A DNA stretch of 60,000 nt, taken from assembly GCA_009760855.2 (NCBI GenBank), contig WPIO01000022.1, positions 1,131,501 through 1,191,500 on the forward strand. Direction: 5' to 3'. Below the pieces are notes generated by a model, which searched no databases, had not been told where the DNA came from, and saw nothing but the letters and a program-made list of their open reading frames with translations. This document shows, piece after piece, positions 10,881-23,039 of this stretch; position 1 is the first letter of the stretch; each line of letters begins with the position of its first letter. A program made the translations under genes and the position numbers. This DNA comes from Cristatella mucedo. Lineage: Eukaryota > Bryozoa > Phylactolaemata > Cristatellidae.

Positions 10881-12067
10881 GCATCGCGACCGAAATGGGA
10901 GAGCTATATATAGATACAAAGATGGCTTGTTTCGCCATTGGAAATTTGAACCGCGACCATTGGAAGTTAAAATCCTGTCGACTCACCCATTTATTCCCTT
11001 TTGCTAATCACTAGCTGTCATAAGTTCAGTTACATTCGCAACTATTTCATGATGCCGATACGGCGAACTAAGGCAAGCACTGCTGCTTGCCTGGCTTCAA
11101 ATGAATCATTTGCATTAATTATTTGAGGTTGAACGGCATAGCTTTAAGGAACGATAAGAAAATACTACGCCCAAAGTTACTCGTATGGAATGAAACGCTA
11201 GGGAGTACGTGTCGGATCGCTATTGTTTACTACCACACCAGCTTCATGTCTCTGGCAGGCAAATGGCACGCACTCAATGCAGAGAAAATTGAGAGCATTG
11301 CGAACACGCTGGATGAATTCAAAAAGGCGTCAATGCATCCATACCAGTGCATGTTTCGTTTTTTCGGTTTGAAGAATGGATATCGTGTCATTATAATCAG
11401 AGGAGCTACCTTATTTAGTCAATTCTGCCAAAAATGCGTTACTCAATATAAACTCACTGCTTTACTTACAAACACCTCTAAAGCCAAACATATGTTATTC
11501 AGATCACGGGTGTCGGGAAATGCTGCAGCGGACCACTCGAACGGGTAGTATTCTCACCTACCTTCGATTCGAAAGTCATAAAGCAAAAATTATTGTGGCC
11601 TCTGGCTGGCGGCTATGGCAGACGTAATGGCTGGAGCCATGCACCCTAATGCAAGTAAAACCTCAAGGTGCATTCTGGAAGTACACCGGGATTCGGCTCG
11701 AGCGGCAAAAGTAAAAGTTCAAGGTCACGGTCATAAGCCTTGTGTTGGGGAGTGCTGAAAATTGGCGGACTGCTCAACCAGCCGAGCACTGGAAATTGAT
11801 GCAAAATGTTTAACAGCAATTTCTACGGCAGAGGCCCTTTGGTCGGCTAATAACTTTGAAATTTTGTAAATCGTTCAAGATTTTGTGAATGAATGCTCGT
11901 CTAAGAACTAGTTAAACAACGGAACGGGATGGCAACTTAATGCAATGACGTTGGATAGAACATAAACTCGCGGCAGTACCGCTGACGCGAGCATTTTTCT
12001 AGGACTGCTGCCTTGTGACTAACGTTTCCTTTTCGCTCTCAAAATTTTGCAAATCGACAGTCACAGC
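10881..12067. other. Unassigned stretch with one 141-codon ORF
   Basis: A plus-strand ORF at 11123-11548 (starts MRLNGIALRNDKK) has ordinary composition but no motif I recognise, no neighbouring exon signal I could confirm, and could arise by chance in AT-rich DNA. A TATATATA-like string at 10901-10910 lies upstream of it. No repeat was recognised. Confidence 0.25.
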
Positions 12068-12256
12068 AACAAATAAATAATTAAGTAATAGCGGTTTTAA
12101 CAGCCTCTGCTTATGGCTACAGAAGAGCCTTTACGGCTATCACCACCGCTTGCAGCAGTGATTAAGGATCGCCCACCGCAAGATTCGATTCCACGACCTC
12201 GGGACTGAGGTCGTGAAAGGCAACCGCCTTACCTACTGTGCCATCACGGCTCACCT
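12068..12256 (-). mobile_element. SINE-1, near full-length copy
   Basis: Same layout as the copy at 4315-4500: minus-strand head gtgatggcacagtaggtaag (box A), box-B region gtggaatcgaatcttgc, body agccgtaaaggctcttctg and end gaggctgttaaaac, with an A/T-rich (TTATTTATT-like) tail. Confidence 0.92.
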
Positions 12257-13685
12257 AAGCCTACTGAGAAATACTTGCTTCGGATGCATTCAATTAGGTG
12301 TAGTTGACTTAGAAAATATGCTGTTCTTTTATCAGGTAGAAACTATAGCTGAAGTTTGGTCTACAGAAGGTTTGGTTGCGTCATGGGTGAAATGTAGACC
12401 AATTTCTTATTTTGTATTTGAATAACTTTCACGCATGAATAAATTCAGAACGTTAAAAACTGTGGATAAATTAGTCGTTAAGCATAACCTAATTCAGCCA
12501 CCAAATAAACAGACATTCGGACATCTATTCGGTAAAGCTAGCTAGATGGATAAGCAGTTTTCATTATCTGCACGTTTTTTAATATATTGTTAGCGAGCTT
12601 TTTGCAAAGCTCTAAGAATGTTATGAATCGCGATCTCAGTCATCTTCCAACTCAGAGTCCAAGGAAGTAATTGAATAATTCCAAAATCGGTGCCATATAT
12701 TAAAGAAACATGAAATTTTTTTCCATAGATGACTGCCTCAGAAAAACGGAATGACGTAATCAAACCTTTGTAGCGAGTTAGACTGACGTGGGTAAATCTA
12801 GCTGTTATCGGAATGGTCGACGGTAGTAATTAGATGTGTAGCTGAGTAATATAAATTTCCGTAAAGACTCTAAATGCAGAAGTCTTCTTGTTTTCATTAG
12901 AGGTTCATTAGCAGCCTAAAGCCTAAATAGCGTACCCACTTAAAAATAAGCGGTCTCTTTAAAAAATGTAGCTAGGTCAATAACGCTCCAGAGACGGATT
13001 TTCCATAGCATTTTTCGATGCAGGCACATTTTTTCTATTGCAAAATGTGCTGAACAAGCGACTGCATGCAGATAACTAGTTCAGAGAAACCTCTGCTATT
13101 CTTGCTTAGGACGGAAGCGATCGAGATTTTTGCACACAAATGCCTTGTGCTCGGGTTCTAGTTTGTAATTCTTCGTCGCTTCAAGAAGTATGCATAATTA
13201 ATCGTGAGAACGATTCGCTCAAAGATGATTGTAAGTAGAAACATGCCGGAGGCCCCTTTTTGGTTCCGGTCTGTTCGCCGAACTCTTCGATGCTGCTTCT
13301 AACCCAGAAGCCAATCATCCAGTTCAAAACTGTGTGCGTGAGTGCAGGTGCACTGAGGCAAATAGAAATAGCCAAGCCAAGGTAAGATTTAGGAGGCCTG
13401 GTTCGTAGGGATTGCATCGTGGCTGCAACCTTTGACCTGCTTTTGCCTAAAGACTCGCGACGAGCTGGCGGCTGAAAACAGAGGCAATTGGCGTGGAAGT
13501 GAGGTGCATTATGAGTAACTGCGACTCGCTGCTTTCCGCTGTAGAGAAGCGACACTCTTAACTAACATTTCGAATTCAGATTCAATTTTCTTGAAGCTTG
13601 ACCCCCGCATCTGATATCATGAGATAATACGAGATTCACAGATTTTACGATCCAAAAAATATTTAAGACTAGCTGCGTAAAAAAG
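12257..13685. other. AT-rich stretch, no gene recognised
   Basis: No element or tandem repeat recognised. The minus-strand ORF at 13181-13555 (124 codons) has no recognisable motif. Confidence 0.3.
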
Positions 13686-13856
13686 GTCAGCTTAATAAAT
13701 AGCCTCATCTATATAGAGGCAGAAAAGACATTTGGGACTATCAGCCCCGTCTGCCTGCAGCAGGACTCGAACCCACAATCAGAATCATGAATCGCGAGCA
13801 CTTTAATCCCGAGCTACGACCGGTGCACGCGATGTGCCACGGCCGGCTACCTACCT
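13686..13856 (-). mobile_element. SINE-1 relative with a different tRNA-like head
   Basis: On the minus strand the box B is the canonical gggttcgagtcctgc and the 3' half (gctgatagtcccaaatgtct, tctgcctctatatagatgag, gctatttattaagc) is a diverged version of the SINE-1 body and end. The head (gtggcacatcgcgtgcaccg, agctcgggattaaagtgctc) differs clearly from the other copies, which suggests an older subfamily or a head swap. Confidence 0.8.
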
Positions 13857-14107
13857 AGATCCCCCCCCGCAGAAAAATTAATTTGGAAATACCACACGGT
13901 TCACTCGCCATGCGCACTTTTCTCTTTTTGAACTCCTGAATCTGATTACTGAAGCTGGTCATTAGGGGTCAGGGATCGGGGTCATTTAACAGCACGCGAT
14001 GTGAGCGCTTCACCATTACCTACCAGCTACCTAAAATTGTAAGCTCGATGCTCGTGCCACAAAAGCGAGCCCATTCTTCAAGCATTCTATTGTTTTGTAG
14101 CAGGCTC
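13857..14107. other. Short unassigned interval
   Basis: Contains a C8 homopolymer run near 13861; nothing else recognised. Confidence 0.3.
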
Positions 14108-14142
14108 TGTCTGTCTGTCTCTGTCTGTCTGTCTGTCTGTCG

Positions 14143-14172
<30 letters not shown>
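14108..14172. repeat. (CTGT)n/(CT)n microsatellite
   Basis: Short CTGT run changing into CT dinucleotides. Confidence 0.95.
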
Positions 14173-14173
<1 letters not shown>

Positions 14174-15182
14174 AAGCACGCAATCTTCTTAAAGCTCTGC
14201 ATTTTCCATATTTCCCACCGTTGTCACCGCATTTCCTGCACTTGTAATGCTACTCACTCTATAAGTGTAGCAGCTCCTAAATAAAGGCTACAGTAGCTAA
14301 AGTAAATTGATAGTGATACTATATGCAGTACTGCATTTATATAAATATACTCATATGTATACACACGCACATATAAACCTGAAAGTTTTGAATGTACTTT
14401 GTCCTGTAAACGGAAATCACTGCTGATTCATTTGCTGGTGGTTACAATGAGATGAGAGTCCATGCGCTGCAAATGACAAACGCACTCTTAAAGTTTAAAA
14501 TTAAATTTTATTGGAAAAAGAACAAAATAAGAAATGTCAAACATTCGGAATACCAAATGTTGACAGCAAGGGATAACAAACGCATCGAAGTGCCTAGAAA
14601 GTTCCTAGCTATCTGATACAGCAACGAGATAAAATAACGAAAAACCCAACCAGTGCGTCTCACCGGTGAAACTCGACAAAATTGTGATCATTTTCAAGCT
14701 CAACAGTAGCACGAGAGAAGGAGACACGGAGTAGGCTTGCTGTCAAAAGCAAAGCTGGAGTTTACCTAGAGTTTTTTACGGGCGGATTCTAGTATATTTA
14801 ATAAATATAGACAACTATTTGAACTGATAAGACATCCTTCCGTTGTCAAATAATAGGGTTTAGTCTTCCAAGTTTAATCATGCGGCCCGTTTGAGAGCTA
14901 TTTGACTTGCTAATAACAAAGCCTGACGTTCAGCGACGCGCGTCTTCAAAGTTTCGCACAATTCAGTAATAAGAGTTGTCGAACAAGTTGGAAGATGCGC
15001 TCAAACTAAGAGCCCGCAGGTAGGTTTCAACAGGTAGGCTTCTTTCAATTCCAGTGACTTGCTCTGCGATAATCGACTCACGCAACTTGACCTATTACCG
15101 CCTTTAAGTAATTTTTTGCTGACTAGGCAACATGCAGCTCGAGCGGGCATCTGCGCCCTCGTTCAATTTCGGTTTTCATATG
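14173..15182. other. AT-rich stretch, nothing recognised
   Basis: No open frame above 60 codons beyond the microsatellite artefact, and no repeat recognised. Confidence 0.3.
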
Positions 15183-15258
15183 GATTATAATAATACGTCG
15201 CTTGCATAGCAACCTTAAAGAGCTCAATCTCTATTTAGACGCTTTACAATTCGGTGCA
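15183..15258 (-). mobile_element. LINE family 1 tail, diverged
   Basis: On the minus strand: aattgtaaagcgtctaaata, gagattgagctctttaagg, ending near gtattattataatcc. Short tail-only copy. Confidence 0.7.
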
Positions 15259-15654
15259 AGAGAGTCAATTCCTACGGCGTCAGTGAAATGCAAGGTGTCA
15301 AGCATGCTAGGACAAATGAGTATTCCTGAGCCAGAACGGTAAAACAGCAGGCATGAGTGCATTCATATCCACCAGCTAGTAAGACCTCTGGAAAGTAAGC
15401 GCACAACGCAATCATGCACAGGTGCGAACGCAAACCGCATCGGAACAAAGGAAGAGAAGTTCAAGTTCACTTAGGCGAAAGGAAAGCCGAGCCGATGCTG
15501 AACCGATACTGATGCGTTGATGCGCTCGAATTAAGCCAAGTCGCAGCGAGCCGTAGTGACCAACGTCAAAAGCGATCTCCACACTTTAGGTGCACGTACA
15601 AACTGAAATCAAAAAGTTTTTTAACTTGTTTAAGTCACGGCGACATGACAAGCT

Positions 15655-16790
15655 GCTGGGGGACGGGTGGTGCGCGAGCGCACTGGAGAAACAAAAAGGT
15701 CGAATAGGTCAAGGCTGGTGCAAGTGAGCCAAGTGGCTTGTTAAACGAAACTGAGGCTCTTGAAGTCGATTCTATGCTCGAGAGGAAGCCATTGAGAGCC
15801 GCTGAGTTGTTCATTAGTTGGAAAAATGGCGCAGGATAAGAGTCTTGAATAAAATATAACAAATAATTCATCTGTATAGCGTCCTCAAATACATTCACAT
15901 TGAACTCGGTCGGGGCGAGCACCTTAACCACTTGGCCAAACCAAGATCACAGTAATCCAGACGTGATGTCACACGTGGTCTAGTGATCTAGTCGGGCTGT
16001 CGTTCTCTAAGCTAAGCAGGACCTGCTTTTGATTGTGTTCCTCAGTTGAAAGTTGAACCAAGTTGACAGTGGACGCAATGCGCTCATCCAATAACAAGTC
16101 TTTTTTGGAACAGTACGCCCAGATTACAGGCACGTCACCGGAGTGAGGCTGCTGAATCAGCGAGTATTTCTTCAATGTCATCATAGCAGGCTCCAATGGA
16201 ATTGTGTCATAAGAGTATTTGGTTTTATAAAGGGTCATAAGATAGGTAAAGCTGGGTGTCAGCAGTATAGAAATGATAGCCAAGATTGTGCTTTGCGATG
16301 GTATGACCCACTGAAATATAGATCGTGAAAATAAGCGGGCCTAAGACCAAAATCTGAGATACCCCATACTTAAAGGCTCCCCAGATGACCGAGAGCCATC
16401 TAAATCAACACTAAGCTATCTATGAATGGAGAGGACCTAACTCAGTTTAGGATTGCGCCAGTGATGCGCCTATAGGCGTGCCGAGTGGCGCTCCAAAGCG
16501 ATTCAGCAGTCAATTGCGTCGAATGCTACTGATATATCTACGAGAACCAGCAGAAAAGACCTCAACCACTATCTGCTTTGTTCAGATGGTGATTGTAAAC
16601 CCTAAGCAGAGCAGTTTCCGCGGAATACTTTGCTCAAACGCCAGATTGGAACTTGCTAGCACCATCTGACGAATTGATATAGTCGCGTAGCTGCTTGGCC
16701 ACCACTCGTTCAAGTGTCTTGGATAAGAATGGCCGAAGGGAGACCGGACAAAGGCTACTCAGGCTCTCGCGGGTTGGCGGTTTGGGTTAA
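15655..16790 (-). mobile_element. Degenerate L2-type LINE, RT region to C-terminus
   Basis: On the minus strand broken frames recover the RT order: LERVVAKQL (about 16710), ASKFQSG (16640), AKHNLGYHFYTADTQLYLSYD (about 16220-16300, where the family YADD reads YTAD), NLGVLFQK (about 16110), then near 15760 a block parallel to EHRIDFKSLSF. Stops are frequent. A SINE-2 fragment sits inside at about 15846-15955. A minus-strand piece at about 17310-17440 (PDGDLAECFSKFF, compare [12 protein letters not shown] in the copy at 36.7 kb) may be the same element continued beyond the GA array; that link is uncertain. Confidence 0.75.
15846..15955 (-). mobile_element. SINE-2 fragment with tRNA-Ser/Leu-like box A
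   Basis: On the minus strand: ttggccaagtggttaaggtg, a strong match to the box A and D-loop of serine/leucine tRNAs, then a deleted middle, then a LINE-like tail (tttgaggacgctatacagatgaatt). The box B is missing. It lies within the degenerate antisense LINE. Confidence 0.7.
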
Positions 16791-16998
16791 TGTGTGACCT
16801 TCGACAATTGTTTTCTGAGGGAAAGGATCTGCATCGGAACCAGCGAGATGTTGACAGTCTTTTACACGATGGGCTGCAGCAGGGACATACCCCTGTTAAG
16901 AACTGCAGGGTCGTCGCGAGGGCTAGGACTAGGCGGTTAGGACTTGTGTGTAGTGGTCGCTTTCTATTTAGACGGCCTGAAAAATCTATCGAAGAGTC
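16791..16998. other. Interval between LINE and GA array
   Basis: Possibly part of the same antisense LINE but no landmark could be read. Confidence 0.25.
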
Positions 16999-17193
16999 TA
17001 ATAGAGAGAGAGACAGAGACAGAGAGAGACAGAGAGAGAGAGGGAGAGAGAGAGAGAGAGATAAAGAGAAAGAGAGGAAGGAAACATGAAGGAGGAGAGA
17101 TAGAGGTAGGAGGCATGCAGGATGAGAGAGAGAGAAGCATGAGGTATGAAGGAGGAGAGAGAGAGAGAGAAGCAGGAGGCATGAAGGAGTAGA

Positions 17194-17282
<89 letters not shown>
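16999..17282. repeat. (GA)n compound microsatellite
   Basis: GA runs at about 16999-17070 and 17180-17282 with purine-rich degenerate repeats (ggaggagag, catgaagg) between. The ORFs across it on both strands are artefacts. Confidence 0.97.
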
Positions 17283-17283
<1 letters not shown>

Positions 17284-17309
17284 AGCTCGAAGCAGCGCAG
17301 GGTTGCAGA

Positions 17310-17440
17310 CCGGCAGCTACTGCAGAGTGAGAACGTCCATGATCCATTGGTTGTTACCTTCAAAGAATTTGGAGAAACACTCTGCTAAGTCTCCATCGGG
17401 ATTGCTGGGCGTTATTGGTAAACACGGAATGCAGCGATTT
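17310..17440 (-). mobile_element. Probable LINE linker fragment (pre-RT)
   Basis: Minus-strand reading contains PDGDLAECFSKFF, parallel to [13 protein letters not shown] just N-terminal of the RT in the family-1 copy at 36.6-36.7 kb. The similarity covers only about 15 residues. Confidence 0.4.
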
Positions 17441-18034
17441 CCACCTCCGAACAAGACACTTAGGCCGCAAGCACATCGCACGGTGCTAGTCTCAGCCGAC
17501 TCGCGTTCGATACCGGCGAGGCTCTGAGCCTTGAAATCACGGCTGACGACTTGTAGGTGCCCCTCCAAGTTACTCAGGTATGCCGAAATTAGCGACACTC
17601 GGTAGCAACGAAGACCACACATATCTTTAGATGACAAAGTCACATCGTTGGCGTACAGAAGTCTAGTCGACAGCGACGGAGAATCACAGGCTTCCAGTAC
17701 TGACAATGGCGTACACAATAGCGTACTCTCCTCGTACAGTGCTCAGAGCACCGCAGCACTTCTAAAACCTCACTCCCACAGCTCCTGAAATCGGGCTTAG
17801 CTCCATCGTAGCTTAAAGCCTAGACCTCAACAGACTCAAACATGATCAAACTACAACATATCAAACATATCAACATATCAAACTACGTGACTTTGGCATA
17901 TTTTACGCCTAACCATAGATCGTCATATAATCAGTTCCTCGCCATTTTAATTCAGGAACCACTAGTACAAAATGTCTCGGCGGTGATAGATTGGCTGATC
18001 TAGTACACTTTCGATTCAGTAAGGATAATTAACA
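17441..18034. other. Unassigned stretch
   Basis: The 133-codon minus ORF (17317-17718) covers the LINE-like piece and then has no recognisable motif. No other feature. Confidence 0.3.
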
Positions 18035-18935
18035 GTGGTTAATAATATAATATAATGTAATATAATATAATATAAAAATACGTTTGTAATAATACAATAC
18101 GTTGCAATACGTTTGTGTAGCGCCTTCAGATAACTCAATCTTTTTCTAGGCACTTTAAATATGCTGCAAAGGAAGAATTGTCGAATGTTTAGCGGTAGCA
18201 TGCTCAACGACAACAAGCATAACATGGTTAGAGGTGACATGCACAGGGCCAGCATGCAAATATCATTAGTGGCAGCATGCACAGTGTTAGCACGAATAAA
18301 CACACAAAGTACAAATCGCACAGGCCCACTAAATGTTATAATGAGCAGGTGTGTTTTAAGCTTCTTTTTAAATGTCGTCATGGCAGGGGACCTTGTCACA
18401 CGTGCGTCGGAGTAAGTTCTAGGCTTTAGGAGCATGCGAACTAAAGGCACGGTCTCCAAAAGTTTTGAGGTTCGTACAAGGTATGCCTATACGATTTGAT
18501 TCAGAACTGTAGGTTGTACAGGTCTTCGCCTGGTAGGGAGCTCTTTCTGATAAGTAGGTACGCTGGAGCCAGAGAATAAAGGGACCTAAAAGTGAGTGAC
18601 AGAAGCTTTAAGTCGATGCACTGCTTGATTGGGAGCCAATGCAGGACAGCTAGAAGTGGAAATGGCGTGATCTGGCAACTGCAACGCTCACGACAGACAA
18701 GCCTAGCTGCAGAGTTTTGCACCAATTGTAAGCGCCTGATTGCACAGGCCAATATACCAGCAAGCAGAGGGTTACAGAAGTCGCCACGGGATGTCACAAA
18801 CACGTGGATTAGTTTCGATGTAGAATGCCAGCCCAAGCAAGCCCGAATTTGACCAATGTTATGCAGCTGGAAGAAGGCAGACTTGACTGGGGAGCTGATT
18901 TGGGTGACTAATAAAAGGTCACTTTTGAACAGAGA
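18035..18935 (-). mobile_element. LINE family 1, antisense 3' third
   Basis: Runs from a VQFQSD-like start (about 18930) through the minus ORF 18501-18836 ([52 protein letters not shown]) to the C-terminal block in 18016-18459 and the tail at 18120-18160, ending in a (TATAA)n-like run at 18044-18080 instead of (ATT)n. Frameshifts separate the two ORFs. Confidence 0.92.
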
Positions 18936-19109
18936 ACATAAGTAACGTATAACTAACAGTATTGAATCTGTATTCAGAGCAGGGTCCTTCCGAGGTGCTC
19001 CTAACCATCGGCTCTATGAGAATCCTATTACCTTTGATTGCTTTTATATGCACTATACTTATGCTGTGCTCCTTTTCAGGCTTTTCTACGCAGGCTACAT
19101 TGCTGGTCC

Positions 19110-19245
19110 GTACGCTATTTTCATTGTTTATTGAGCATGCTACTACTAACCATTCAATCATGCCTCCTTTGCAGCAAATGTAAAGCGCCTAGAAAGAGAT
19201 TGAAGTCTTTAAGAGCGCTTTATCGAGCGTGTTATTGTTATTATT
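19110..19245 (+). mobile_element. LINE family 1 3' end, truncated
   Basis: Starts in the 3' untranslated part (ttgtttattgagcatgctac), then cagcaaatgtaaagcgcc, agaaagagattgaagtct and gcgctttatcgag with a short (TTATTG)n end. Confidence 0.88.
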
Positions 19246-20266
19246 GATTTTCTCGTAGGGAATTTTAATGTACCCAGATATAGTTCTCTTAGGATGTTAT
19301 TTTTAAGATTATCATTATTATTAAGAGGCTGTACTCGATGCTAAGCAGCTTCTAACGACACGTTTGCATATTCGTGTGAACCTGATTACCGAGACGCAGA
19401 GGGAGTACGACATCCGGAGCAAAAGCTAGTAATATCTAAAGTAAACGCCATGGCTACCCATCATTCTGCTGAGAGTAATTCTAAGACAACTACGAAGATG
19501 CAACTTGAGTGGGATACAGACTGCAGCAGGAATGAAACTTGATTAATCTTGAAGCGATTAATCTTGAAGATCTTGAGGCTAATTAATCGACCAATTTAGA
19601 TCAGTTGCAGACCGTAGTTCAAGCTCCACGTGATGAAATCAGAAACCCTTCGGAAGGTTTGAGATTTTACGATTTGATTTATAAATTTATATGACAGAAA
19701 TTGTATGATTTCACACGAGATCACAGAACTGGCTGCTGGTATGTGAAGGTTCCTGCTACCTTAGCCTCGCCGAACGCTTTGATTAACAGTGTGGTCATTC
19801 ATGTTGAGCTGGTTATTGCCGCTGTGGAGCCTGTAGTTACTGTAACTTGCTCTGAGTTTTCAACTGTATGAACTGCTGATCAGATAGACTGCTGCTAGGA
19901 TTTTGGGCAAGCTGCTTTACTAATCTGCGATCGTAGTGCTGACGGTGTCCGTACTCATGAGATAGTAAGTCATGAGAGTTTTGAAAGCCTGTCGGTAGGC
20001 GTATGCTTAGCTAAGAGACCTGCTGTATGCATTCAAGCATACTCTAGAGAACGCCTAATAGCCACGACTGGATTGGCGTGATAATGCCAGGGATCAAAAT
20101 GATAAGTCACAGATAGTTGTGATTGTATGTGCAGCAGTGCACAAAGATTCGCTACTTCTTTTTGTGTGCACTTACCATGTTCTAATTTGAAATCTTTCTA
20201 GTATCTAATGAGAATGATCCGAGTCTAAATATGTCCTTGTCTCCATCCAAATGAAACATACAAATA
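19246..20266. other. Unassigned stretch, nothing recognised
   Basis: No ORF above 60 codons; no repeat recognised apart from local alternating motifs near 19555 (gattaatcttgaa twice). Confidence 0.3.
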
Positions 20267-20427
20267 TTAGCTGATTTAAAAGTCTCATTTGCATAGCGAC
20301 AGGATAGCGTTAACGGCTATTACCACTGCTTGCACTTGGCGACAAAGGATCGTCCACGGCCGGATTCGAACCCACGACTTGGGTTGTGAAGAACGAGCAC
20401 CTTACTTCCTGGGCTATCACAACCCAT
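20267..20427 (-). mobile_element. SINE-1 copy
   Basis: Minus-strand box A region atagcccaggaagtaaggtg and canonical box B gggttcgaatccggc, followed by the SINE-1 body (gcaagcagtggtaatagccg) and end gagacttttaaatcagct. Confidence 0.92.
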
Positions 20428-21424
20428 AATTGGTGGTGAATTGGAGTCAGCAAAGCCAATGATATAGACTACGTGTATACACTGAACCAAGGTCAGTTAC
20501 TGTGATTTTTTTGATAACGATGTAGATTATACAGCTACAAGGACGGCTGTACAAGACGGGTCTCAAAATCCTCGATAGCAATTCAGGTTAGAATCTGATG
20601 ACGTAGCGAAGTCGTAAGTAAGCACTTACTACGATGGACGGTCAGGATAGGTATCTTTAGTATCTTGGCCGAGGACGGCTCACTTTGAATGAGAGAGGGC
20701 AGTGAAGAATTACCATGCTAAATCAGATTGAGCTCTCAAGATTTGTTGCTCACCTTTTGAGCACAGAACCTCTTTCTAGGCACTTTGCACGAGCTGCTAG
20801 TGAAGCATGCCACCCCGGTTTGGCTCAGGGGTAAGGTGCTCACTTGCAACGGTCAAGATCACGCTATCAAGTGCTGCAGCACATGAAAAGCAACTGGGTA
20901 TAGATTGAGCCATCTTAGGGAGCTATCCAAACTATTATCATCGCCTGCTCTTGAATTATAACAATTAGGAGCTGAATATATCATAATCTATGGTTTTGAC
21001 CACACACACAGAAATCCCGAATGAAACGGATAATGAGCTGTACGTTACTGCTGGTGTTGTGCTCATATGTAGCCCCTCTGGTGTCAGAGTATGTGGCTGG
21101 ACGTAAACGACTTTTTGAGATATTTTTGAGGCATTTTTGATTATTTGAGTGCCCTTCGATCGTCACCATACCTTCGTGAGTCTGAGTAGCTTATGCGATG
21201 TGATAGCAGTGCTTTGAGGAGGGAACTAGCTTTATTAATCCATTTGTTTAGCGTCTGCGAGGACTGGCACTCGTTACTTGTGATGTGTGTTTGTGATAAA
21301 GCAATTTAGTTCAAAAGCCACAACAATGCATTCATTATATCGCCAAAGATGGCGGCGTGTCACGGAGCCTCACGCATTATTACAAAGGTGCTCTTGTGAC
21401 ATTCACACTTGGGTGGCAGCAACC
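20427..21424. other. Mostly unassigned; possible tail/tRNA-like relics near 20.8 kb
   Basis: At 20765-20800 an antisense LINE-like tail (caaagtgcctagaaagagg) is adjacent to a plus-strand tRNA-like string (ggctcaggggtaaggtgc, about 20830). The two are in opposite orientation, so this is not a simple SINE. The rest of the interval shows nothing recognisable. Confidence 0.35.
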
Positions 21425-22190
21425 TTCTCATATTGAATGAAGATACAACCTGTTTACTAGCTATGGGCAATTGGAATGTGACTCGGAAATTAGAAAACTT
21501 TCGCAAAAAAATCGGCTCTGCCAGCAGATCCCCCCGTTGCATCTTCACGAAATCTAGGTGTCCGGTTCCAAAGTGATCTTTTACTAGACGACCACATCAG
21601 CTCCTCAGTCAAGTCTTCCTACTTTCAGCTACACAATATTGCTAAAATAGGGCTTGTTAGACAGGGTTACCGCATCTAAATTAGTCCATTCTATGGCTCC
21701 AGCCTATCTTTCAGATATACTATCCCATCAGGCAAAGCATCGTACCACTCGCTTTTCGGAATCCAACAGTCTAGAAATACCTCGTACAAACCTTAAATCC
21801 TTTGGAGACCGTGCATTTAGCTCGTATGCTCCCACAGCCTGGAACTCCCTCCCGACCTGCATCAGAACATCCCCTGACCTGACCACATTTAAAAGAAACT
21901 TAAAAACATACCTATTTAGGATAGCATTTAGTGGGTCCTTGTGATTCGTCCTCGATGTGCTTATTTGTGCTGACACTGTTCATGCTGCCACTAACCACAT
22001 TTGCATGCTGACCCAGTGCATGTAACCCCTAACCATGTTATTCATTTTGTTTGTTTTTCAAGCATGATTTTACTTACTATTCTATTGCGTATCACTTTGC
22101 AGCAAATGTAAAGCGCCTAGAAAGAGATTAAGTTCTCTGAGGGCGCTTTATCAAGTGCAATATTATTATTATTATTATTATTATTATACG
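21425..22190 (+). mobile_element. LINE family 1 with internal deletion
   Basis: Starts at a block parallel to NDDKTNLQVMGK (tgaatgaagatacaacctg), then GSAS, FQSDLLLDDHISSSV, and at about 21690 jumps from KLVH directly to SMAPAYLSDILSHQAKHRTT, missing the roughly 230-bp segment that encodes AFVTSRLDF...TFRSLH in other copies. The C-terminal block is open to 21944 (FGDRAFSSYAPTAWNSLPT, FKRNLKTYLF), followed by the full 3' tail and (ATT)n. The codon after LSH is CAG. Confidence 0.93.
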
Positions 22191-22847
22191 CCTTCGGCTT
22201 TTATTCAAGCGGGCAATAGAATATCTCATAACCAATTCCTAGCCTATACATTGTCAACGCTACTGATGTAAATCTCAACGGTGGTTTCCAGGCTGGTCTA
22301 ATACGCCGGATTTTCACTGCGAACTCCACTATCGGCCGTATAGGAAAAGCCTAACTAGACTCACTAAGGTGGATGATCATTTGACTTCGGGACTTGTTAA
22401 GGATTACCATAAATTGCAATCCAGAAATAGTAACGCGCCTTCTTTGAAGCCGTCTTTGCTTGCTGTCATTTGCATCACCGATATCCATGGCAGCAACGAA
22501 CTGGCAAACAATGTGTGTCTGCTACCATTCAAATTTGAGACCTTTATGTCGTTAGCACTGCATTTGACTGGAGAGCGCCAAGCAACTTCACCTGAAGTGC
22601 TATTGCAATAGATAAAAGAAGGGATTGTAATCTAGAGCGATATTGGTACACGAAACACATGGAGGAGCAGATCTCCCTGCAACGTTACACCAGAAATTGC
22701 GACTTCGACTTATCATGCTAATTACTGGCATAGTCTCGGAAACCAGTCTTGTCTATCCTTATCTCAGTTAGATAGTTTTTGGTGTGTGATACACAATTTC
22801 TATTGTCCAGTGTTTCTTAGAAGCCTGCATATACTGGCAGAATTTCG
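22191..22847. other. Unassigned stretch
   Basis: The 80-codon ORF at 22369-22611 has no recognisable motif; no repeat recognised. Confidence 0.3.
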
Positions 22848-23007
22848 ATTTGCATGCTGACCCTGTGCATGTCACCCCTAACCATATTATTCATCTCGTT
22901 TGTTTTTCAAGCATGATTTTACTTACCATTCAATTGCATTTCACTTTACAGCAAATGTAAAGCGCCTAGAGAGAGATTAAGTTCTCTGAGGGCGCTTTAT
23001 CAAGTGA

Positions 23008-23035
<28 letters not shown>
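22848..23035 (+). mobile_element. LINE family 1 3' untranslated end
   Basis: From gcatgctgaccctgtgcatg through the conserved tail to a (ATT)n run at about 23007-23037. Immediately followed head-to-tail by another copy. Confidence 0.92.

Positions 23036-23039
<4 letters not shown>

Noticed and set aside
11123-11548. 141-codon ORF as a gene
   Set aside because: No recognisable domain, unremarkable composition and length within chance expectation; left as unassigned.
20765-20880. SINE-2 copy at 20.8 kb
   Set aside because: The tail-like and tRNA-like pieces point in opposite directions, so they do not make one element.
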